64,000 nucleotides of DNA from M3007 sp041741155 (GTDB lineage Bacteria; Bacteroidota; Bacteroidia; Chitinophagales; Saprospiraceae), in contig JBGSKO010000154.1 in assembly GCA_041741155.1 (NCBI GenBank), forward strand, positions 1-64,000. The letters run 5' to 3'. The stretch's first letter is position 1. Each line of letters begins with the position of its first letter. The translations under genes and the position numbers were made by a program. Below the pieces are notes generated by a model, which ran no database searches, had not been told where the DNA came from, and saw nothing but the letters and a program-made list of their open reading frames with translations. Shown piece after piece: positions 58,582-64,000 of this stretch.

Positions 58582-60558
58582 TTACTGCTGTACCAATCGA
58601 AAGCCGATGCTATATTCCCTTTTTTCTGGTTTTTCCTGGTTGCGGTTGCTGACACGGCAGGCATCTTCGTAGTTGCGCCAACCGCCGCCGCGCACCACAC
58701 GGTCGCTGCTCGTTTTTCCTTTACAGCTTGGGTAAGGCTGAAAGGTATCCAGACACCATTCCCAAACATTTCCGCTCATATCGTGAATCCCGAGCTCATT
58801 GGCCCGTTTTCGACCTACGCGCTGGGTTTGCTCGGCATTGTTGTGGTTCCAGGCTACATTGCCCGCCCGGTTGTTACCGGCAAAGGTATACCCCCGGCTT
58901 TCCTTACCACCCCGAGCTGCAAATTCCCACTCCGTTTCCCTGGGCAGCCGATACTGCGCACCGCGCAACACATTGGCTTTGGAAATGAACACCCGGATAT
59001 CGGACCAGGAGACATTCTCCACAGGGCATTCGTCGCACCCTTTGAAAAAGGCGGGGTTACTGCCCATCACTTCTTTCCAATCGGCTTGGGTTACTTCGTA
59101 TTTTCCAATCTTGAAGTTACCAACTGTTACCTGATGGGGGCACTCGTCCTTCTCACCGCCCTTGTCACCCATCGTGAAAGTACCGCCGGCGACATCCACC
59201 ATTTCAAAGCCGGAGCGCCGGTTGGCGGGTGGCTTGGCAGGCTCGGTGACCGGTGGCAGGGCAGGCGGCACAGCAGGCCCTACAGGCGCCGGCAGCGGGG
59301 CAGGATTTACAGGTTTGGGCTTGCGTTTGGGCTTGGCTGCCGGCTTTTCGGTGTCAGCACGTGCAGTGTTCTCCTGTTGTTTGTCTGTAGTATCCTGTAC
59401 GGAAGGCGGCGAATTGGAAATATTATCAATGGGCAGGGGCGATTCTTGCCGAAGGCTATCGAGTTTTTGTTTCGCTTGTACACGGAATATTCCCGTCGGG
59501 TACAGGTACAGATAAATTTGAAAAGCATCCGCTGTACCGACAAGCAGTGCGTCCTGCCAAGCTAGTTCATCCAATTTCCCCAGGGCATTTGCGCGATGAC
59601 GGCCTTCCGGAAATTTGCGCAGATATTGTTCGTAAGCGGGTTTCGATCCTTGCAGTTCGGCTTGCCACCAGGCCACCGGATCAAGCAGCCCTACGGCCCA
59701 GACACCGCTACCCAAGACGGCCAGAATCAGCAGTGCCATACTCAGGCGTCGTATGGTAGAACCTGTTTCCGTACTGGGCAACGGCGCATCGGATGTTGTC
59801 CCGTAGGAAACAGAGTACCCGGCATTTTTGAACGTAGCCGTTTCCTCAAATCCATCATTATCCGGCTCGGACAATACCTGCACAACCTCTTCCAGGACAA
59901 TTTCTTTCTTGCGATCCCGACCTTTTACAACCTCTACGACCGATACGCGCAAAGCGAGCGGGAGATCACCGGTACGCAATGGTTTTACAAAATAAACCCA
60001 CTCCGTGTAATCACCTTTTTCCAAAAACTGCTCGGCGCTATTGATCTGACGGATGGAAAAAGCGGGCGTCTCGTTGGGGTCAATCAGGGCCACTTCCATT
60101 ACTTCTGCCACTCGGATGGACTTCAGTTCCACATCCACCAAATCAATATTCTGAATAATCACATCTTCTTCGAAGGCCAAGCGAACCACGCAGCGTTTTT
60201 CTTCATTCACCCGCATGGTATCCGGTATCTTGTACAGGATTGAGCCGGATTTGTGGGCGCTGCCCGCTGGTGAAAAATCGGATAGTTCCAGGCTATTGAT
60301 CAGATCAAGCAGATCGGCAGATATGCGGTTGTAGGTAAGTTCGAGTTGTTCCTGTGACAGCACCCCCCGAATTTTATCACGGTTGGCCATATTCAGTCGG
60401 GTTTCCAACTGAAATACGGCACTGAACTTGGGCGCATTTTCCGGCAATGATTTTTTCAAAGCAGCGAGCGTGCCACTAATACCTTCCTCGGGCAACAAGT
60501 GAAGCAAGGAGTGCTTTAGTTCGGAGAGTTCGGCATCTGTCATCGTATTGGGCGGCAT
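58582..60558 (-). CDS. EAD-like, transmembrane, FGE-sulfatase-domain protein
   Basis: The 658-aa protein has: a small helical N-terminus (about 40-95, LPENAPKFSAVFQLETRLNM then KIRGVLSQEQLELTYNRISA) resembling an effector-associated domain of the EAD11 kind; a beta-rich middle region (about 105-240, KIPDTMRVNEEKRCVVRLAF); one membrane helix near 275-295; a helical TPR-like stretch; a Pro-rich linker (about 385-445); and a C-terminal formylglycine-generating-enzyme/sulfatase-modifying domain (VAGGTFTMGDKGG, YEVTQADWKEVMGSNP, RLPRETEWEFAARGG, DMSGNVWEW, GGGWRNYEDACRVSNR). Such fusions are known in bacterial conflict systems. No partner gene is adjacent. Confidence 0.75.
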   Translation of the reverse strand: MPPNTMTDAELSELKHSLLHLLPEEGISGTLAALKKSLPENAPKFSAVFQLETRLNMANRDKIRGVLSQEQLELTYNRISADLLDLINSLELSDFSPAGSAHKSGSILYKIPDTMRVNEEKRCVVRLAFEEDVIIQNIDLVDVELKSIRVAEVMEVALIDPNETPAFSIRQINSAEQFLEKGDYTEWVYFVKPLRTGDLPLALRVSVVEVVKGRDRKKEIVLEEVVQVLSEPDNDGFEETATFKNAGYSVSYGTTSDAPLPSTETGSTIRRLSMALLILAVLGSGVWAVGLLDPVAWWQAELQGSKPAYEQYLRKFPEGRHRANALGKLDELAWQDALLVGTADAFQIYLYLYPTGIFRVQAKQKLDSLRQESPLPIDNISNSPPSVQDTTDKQQENTARADTEKPAAKPKRKPKPVNPAPLPAPVGPAVPPALPPVTEPAKPPANRRSGFEMVDVAGGTFTMGDKGGEKDECPHQVTVGNFKIGKYEVTQADWKEVMGSNPAFFKGCDECPVENVSWSDIRVFISKANVLRGAQYRLPRETEWEFAARGGKESRGYTFAGNNRAGNVAWNHNNAEQTQRVGRKRANELGIHDMSGNVWEWCLDTFQPYPSCKGKTSSDRVVRGGGWRNYEDACRVSNRNQEKPEKREYSIGFRLVQQ

Positions 60559-60646
60559 TGATTTCGGAAAATAGTTGACAAACCTACGCTAAAAAGTGGT
60601 TATTGCGTATGCTTGCTTCGGCTTGCCAGGTTCATTAATAAAAAAA

Positions 60647-60673
60647 GTCTGCTCCGCATTGCGCGGAGCAGAC
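60647..60673 (-). terminator. intrinsic terminator downstream of htrA
   Basis: On the minus strand GTCTGCTCCGC (60673-60663), 5-nt loop, GCGGAGCAGAC (60657-60647), then TTTTTTTATT. It is 59 bp after the htrA stop. Confidence 0.85.
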
Positions 60674-60731
60674 ACATCAAAACAAAACGAAAAACCAACT
60701 TTATCTTTAAACCGGCAGAGCCGGATATTTA

Positions 60732-61889
60732 TCATTCCTCTCCACGACTCTTCAATTCTACCTCAATATTTTTCTCTTTGCCGTTTCGGAGAATTGTAAG
60801 CGCTACCGCATCACCTGCCTTAGAACGACCAACAAGCTCTTGAAGTTCCGGCACAGTTGTCACGTTTTTGCCATTTAGTTTGACGATGATATCGTTGGGC
60901 TGGACACCGGAACGGGCTGCGGAGCCTTGTGGGTCCAATGCTTTGATCCAAACGCCTTGGGTGAATGGAATGTTCATCTCATTGGCCAGGTTGCTATCCA
61001 TTGTGGCGATATCCACCCCCAGATAAGCGCGTTTGTACTTGCCGTATTTGATGAGGTCGTCGGCGATACGTTTGACAAGATTGACCGGTATGGCGAATGA
61101 GTAGCCTGCAAACGTGCCTGTAGGTGTGGCAATAGCGGAGTTGATGCCAATTAAGCGACCGTTTACATCTACCAGCGCGCCACCCGAGTTGCCCGGGTTA
61201 ACTGCAGCATCTGTCTGGATAAACGACTCAATCGGCGCACCCCGACGAATAATATTGATGTCTCGACTTTTGGCGCTGATAATACCTGCGGTAACAGTGG
61301 ATGTCAAGTCGAAAGGGTTACCGACGGCAAGCACCCACTCGCCAACTTTGACGGCATCCGAATTACCCAGTTCTACTGCCGGAAGGTCAGTGGCTTCGAT
61401 TTTCAATACGGCCATATCGGTACTGGGATCGGTGCCGACGAGACGAGCTTTAAACTCGCGGTTGTCGTGCAATGTGATGGTGTAGTCATCCGCGAATTCA
61501 ACCACGTGGTTGTTTGTCAGAATGTAGCCATCGGAGGTGTAAATCACACCAGAACCCGTGCCAGCACGCGGACGGGCATAGTCATCATAACTGAAGAATT
61601 CGTCACCGAAAAAAAATCGGAACGGATTCGTTTCCCGCTGACGTTGAATCGCGGTTTGACGGCTTTCGGCGGCTTTAATATGTACCACCGTGGACATGGT
61701 ACGCTCAGCCGCACGCGTGAAATCGAAAGGCGCAGGACCTCCGCCGTACGCATACTTAACTTGTTTAACCAGTGTTTCAGATGGAACTGATGCCGATTGC
61801 GTTTGGGGCTTTTCCGTCATTCTGATTGCGCCGAAGGTAACAATCCCCCCCATGGCACCGGCAAGCAGAGTCGACCAAAATTTACTCAT
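60732..61889 (-). CDS. periplasmic serine protease DegP/HtrA-like
   Basis: The 385-aa protein has an N-terminal membrane anchor (WSTLLAGAMGGIVTFGAI), a trypsin-like protease with the catalytic His in ILTNNHVVEF, Asp in PSTDMAVLKIEA and Ser in VNPGNSGGALVD, and one PDZ domain (RAYLGVDIA, GSAARSGVQPNDIIVKLNGK). It should degrade or refold misfolded envelope proteins. Loop LA is rich in aromatics (RFFFGDEFFSYDDYA). Terminator at 60647-60673. Confidence 0.94.
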   Translation of the reverse strand: MSKFWSTLLAGAMGGIVTFGAIRMTEKPQTQSASVPSETLVKQVKYAYGGGPAPFDFTRAAERTMSTVVHIKAAESRQTAIQRQRETNPFRFFFGDEFFSYDDYARPRAGTGSGVIYTSDGYILTNNHVVEFADDYTITLHDNREFKARLVGTDPSTDMAVLKIEATDLPAVELGNSDAVKVGEWVLAVGNPFDLTSTVTAGIISAKSRDINIIRRGAPIESFIQTDAAVNPGNSGGALVDVNGRLIGINSAIATPTGTFAGYSFAIPVNLVKRIADDLIKYGKYKRAYLGVDIATMDSNLANEMNIPFTQGVWIKALDPQGSAARSGVQPNDIIVKLNGKNVTTVPELQELVGRSKAGDAVALTILRNGKEKNIEVELKSRGEE

Positions 61890-61896
61890 AATTGCT

Positions 61897-61929
61897 TTTG
61901 TTTAGCGGTTAAATGTTTGCCTACCTTTG
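61897..61929 (+). promoter_or_regulatory. promoter of the HD-domain gene
   Basis: TTTG (61897-61900), 21-nt spacer and TACCTTTG (61922-61929) on the plus strand, 135 bp upstream of the start codon at 62065. It lies in the divergent gap between htrA and the HD gene. Confidence 0.5.
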
Positions 61930-62064
61930 TTTCGAGCGACTTTACAACGAAGAGGTGCTGTCTTTGCTTTCGGTCCTTGGCACTTTAACGTCTCGTTAAC
62001 CAACAGTATAAATGGCTTTAGAGTCTAATTTTAAACGGACCTTAAAACGCAAGACCTGCGCTCT

Positions 62065-62727
62065 ATGTTTGCCAAAACCGATAGTGCCCGACCAACAATC
62101 CTAACGTACCGACAAACACCTTGGATGAAACTCCCGTTGGACGAATCGCTTGCCCTGGAGGCTTTGCTGCGCCCGGAGACAGATATGGAACGCCATATCC
62201 TAACAGTACCGGAGTTCCGACGCGGGATGCTCTGGGGGGAACCGCGTTTTGGCCACCCGGAAGGAAAGGTAGTTTTTCATATTCGGGAAGTGCTCGAAAA
62301 TGTTGACTTAATCCCCGGACTGCCTAATGAACAGCGCCGACAGCTCCGGCTGATCACATTCGTGCATGACACATTTAAATACGCCGAAGACCGCGCGCAC
62401 CCGCGCGACTGGAACAAACACCACGGCATACTGGCACAGCGATTTCTGGAAAAATTCTGCAATGACCGGACCGTACTCGATATCGTGGAAACACACGATG
62501 ATGCCTACTATGCCTGGCTGGGACAAAAAAATGAAGAGTTTGGCAAGGAACATCCGCATAAATCGCTACAAGCATTGCTCACGCGCATAGGGTACTGTAT
62601 TCAACTGTACTACCTGTTCTTCAAGTGCGACACTCAAACGGGCGACAAAACACAAGCCTCGCTGAAGTGGTTTGAACGAACAGTTCCGGGCATTACCACA
62701 ATCCCGATTCGCGAAGCGATTTGGTGA
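62065..62727 (+). CDS. HD-domain protein
   Basis: The 220-aa protein contains an HD phosphohydrolase-like core: FGHPEGKVVFHIREVLENVD (His), RQLRLITFVHDTFKYAED (HD pair near 98), HHGILAQRFLEKF and VETHDDAYYAWLG. HD proteins act on nucleotides or phosphates; no further class is visible. MKLPLDESLALEALL at 62125 is a possible shorter start. It is convergent with the ABC-2 permease gene. Confidence 0.75.
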   Translation: MFAKTDSARPTILTYRQTPWMKLPLDESLALEALLRPETDMERHILTVPEFRRGMLWGEPRFGHPEGKVVFHIREVLENVDLIPGLPNEQRRQLRLITFVHDTFKYAEDRAHPRDWNKHHGILAQRFLEKFCNDRTVLDIVETHDDAYYAWLGQKNEEFGKEHPHKSLQALLTRIGYCIQLYYLFFKCDTQTGDKTQASLKWFERTVPGITTIPIREAIW

Positions 62728-62734
62728 TAACCAC

Positions 62735-63835
62735 TCAACTCCTTTTGCGATACGACCACACTGCCAACCCATTGGCCACCAACGCGTACCCACAGACTGT
62801 AAAAAAGTTGGTCTGGATATCCTGAAATCCCGCCCCCTTGAGCAATACCAACCGCATAAATGCTACAAAATAGGCGACCGGATTGATTTTGTTCAACACC
62901 TGCGCCCACTCCGGCATACTGTCCAATGGCGTGAACAATCCACTCATCAGAATGAAAATAACCATGAAAAACCAGGCAGTAAACATGGCCTGCTGCTGCG
63001 ATTCGGAAAAATTGGAAATCAGAAACCCAAGCCCCAACATGCATGGCGTGAACACCGCTGTATAGCCAAACACAAGCCACAGGCTGCCGAGCATCGGAAT
63101 ATCAAAAACGAGTTTACCGACACTCAATCCTATCGTCATCATCACCAGCGAAAGCAACCAAAACGGTAGTAGTTTCCCTAAAATAAATTGCCACTTCCGA
63201 ATGGGCGTCACGTTCAATTGCTCAATAGTACCCACTTCCCGCTCCCGCACGATGTTCAACGCCGTCAAAAAACAGATGATGAGCGACACGATCACCCCCA
63301 GGATACCCGGAACCATAAACGTCTTGTAGTCCAGTCGCGGATTATACCAGTTGCTGTATGTAATGGACGGATTAGCCGATTCAACCGCTATTTCCCGCCC
63401 GTTATCGCCTGCCGCGACGATGATGCTTTGGGCGTAGCCCATACCCAAGCCTGCCTTGGTTGCGTTGATGGCGTTGGCCGTAAGGGAGACCACCGCGCGA
63501 TTTTCCCGAACAAGATCGCGTTCGAAGTGCGGGGGAATTTCCAGAATCATATCCACGCGGTCGGCAGCCATTGCCACGTCGGCATCTTTAGCGGCAAAAG
63601 ATGTTTGTTTCACCTGGAAATAACCCGACGCACTGAATCTGGACACCAACTGCCGCGACATAGACGACAGATCGTGATCCACCACAGCCAAGGCAAGGTT
63701 TTTTACCTCGTAGTTTGCGGCAAAGGACAACAGAAGGGTCTGGAAAACAGGCATGACCAGCAGCAACGGCAGCATGACGCGGTTCCGAAAAACCTGTAGA
63801 AATTCCTTTTGTACCAAAAACAAAACGGTTCGCAT
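62735..63835 (-). CDS. ABC-2 type transporter permease
   Basis: The 366-aa protein has six helices: one N-terminal (VMLPLLLVMPVFQTLLLSFA), then a large periplasmic loop (about 45-175), then five C-terminal ones with NIVREREVGTIEQLNVTPI and FFMVIFILMSGLFTPLDSMPEW. This is the YhhJ/ABC2_membrane_3 layout used for drug or polysaccharide export. An ATPase gene should lie next to it, but none is present in this window on either side (the left neighbour is an HD protein, the right a divergent Uma2 gene). It could serve as half of a transporter with a distant ATPase. Confidence 0.85.
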   Translation of the reverse strand: MRTVLFLVQKEFLQVFRNRVMLPLLLVMPVFQTLLLSFAANYEVKNLALAVVDHDLSSMSRQLVSRFSASGYFQVKQTSFAAKDADVAMAADRVDMILEIPPHFERDLVRENRAVVSLTANAINATKAGLGMGYAQSIIVAAGDNGREIAVESANPSITYSNWYNPRLDYKTFMVPGILGVIVSLIICFLTALNIVREREVGTIEQLNVTPIRKWQFILGKLLPFWLLSLVMMTIGLSVGKLVFDIPMLGSLWLVFGYTAVFTPCMLGLGFLISNFSESQQQAMFTAWFFMVIFILMSGLFTPLDSMPEWAQVLNKINPVAYFVAFMRLVLLKGAGFQDIQTNFFTVCGYALVANGLAVWSYRKRS

Positions 63836-63849
63836 TTTGTATTTTCTTT

Positions 63850-63857
63850 TACTTTTG
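63850..63857 (+). promoter_or_regulatory. -7 box of the Uma2 gene
   Basis: TACTTTTG, 22 bp upstream of the ATG at 63879, with no clear -33 element at normal spacing. Confidence 0.5.
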
Positions 63858-63878
63858 AAATCGAAATTTGATCAAACA

Positions 63879-64000
63879 ATGGAAGACGTACTCACTTTGT
63901 CCGATTACGAAATTGAACGCGGAAAACCTATGCCGAGTAAAAATCATGCAATTATCCAAAAACGATTGCTCTTAGCCATCTCCATCAAGTATCCAAGTTT
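63879..64000 (+). CDS. Uma2 family (DUF820) nuclease-like protein, N-terminal part
   Basis: From ATG 63879 the first 40 codons are open to the edge of the window: MEDVLTLSDYEIERGKPMPS, followed by KNHAIIQKRLLLAI. The YEIERGKPMPSKNHA pattern is the start of Uma2/DUF820 proteins, PD-(D/E)XK-related proteins common in Bacteroidota and cyanobacteria. The catalytic part is outside the window. It is divergent from the permease gene. Confidence 0.7.
   Translation, partial: MEDVLTLSDYEIERGKPMPSKNHAIIQKRLLLAISIKYPS

Overview
The window reads as chromosomal DNA of a Bacteroidota bacterium, most likely from the Saprospirales/Chitinophagales side of the phylum (inference). The evidence is a type IX secretion-type C-terminal domain, many promoters of the Bacteroidota form TTTG-N17-21-TAnnTTTG, almost no Shine-Dalgarno sequences, and the clusters tig-clpP-clpX and acpP-fabF-rnc next to pyk.

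Layout. 1-10.3 kb is an accessory region. It has a leftward block with a phage-type C5 cytosine methyltransferase, a DnaB-type helicase, a large partner protein and small unknown genes, controlled by a phage-like divergent regulatory region at 9.4-9.5 kb. No integrase or virion genes are visible, so it is a replication/early module or a remnant. The 8-bp word AAATGCGG (or CCGCATTT) recurs across 1.57-8.97 kb in all reading frames: about 39 copies of its 7-bp core in 7.4 kb, against about a dozen in the other 56 kb. 10.5-15.9 kb holds a repeat-rich secreted protein, an SPFH lipoprotein, NADP-type isocitrate dehydrogenase and a TetR regulator. 16-24.8 kb is a sulfur/redox island: a fused PsrB-PsrC-like membrane oxidoreductase, a GMC oxidoreductase, a thioredoxin lipoprotein, two YeeE/YedE transport proteins, a persulfide dioxygenase-rhodanese fusion, a TSUP exporter and a Crp/Fnr regulator. 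Three CGTGA-N6-TCACG palindromes lie in front of its transcription units, two of them at the same distance from a -7 element.

25-36.7 kb carries BatA, a cell-wall glucosaminidase, an MFS transporter, an O-antigen ligase-like protein, RelA/SpoT, tRNA-Leu(UAG), trigger factor, ClpP and ClpX. 36.7-48.5 kb has a large type IX secreted protein, transketolase, a probable small RNA, RecQ, a GH73-like protein that has lost its catalytic glutamate, MetF, TatC, and MoxR-DUF58. 48.5-64 kb has a BatD-like protein, an ECF sigma factor with a two-membrane partner, Fur, pyruvate kinase, acpP-fabF-rnc, a DUF4340 protein, a porin-like protein, an EAD-like/FGE-sulfatase-domain protein of the biological-conflict type, HtrA, an HD-domain protein, an ABC-2 permease and the start of a Uma2-family nuclease.

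Non-coding structure is unusually rich. There are two MITE-like inverted-repeat elements (8329-8491 and 19418-19606), a hairpin repeat inserted in frame in the GMC gene, five arrays of a 15-bp repeat family (unit near AACCAGAAACCTTCT) sitting in gene leaders, and 9/18-bp GATTGATTC repeats in two leaders of the sulfur island. The best candidates for something not yet described are the AAATGCGG-saturated module, the Crp/Fnr-sulfur regulon with the catalytic-subunit-less PsrBC fusion, and the EAD-FGE protein. All calls were made by reading the sequence; no database search was run.
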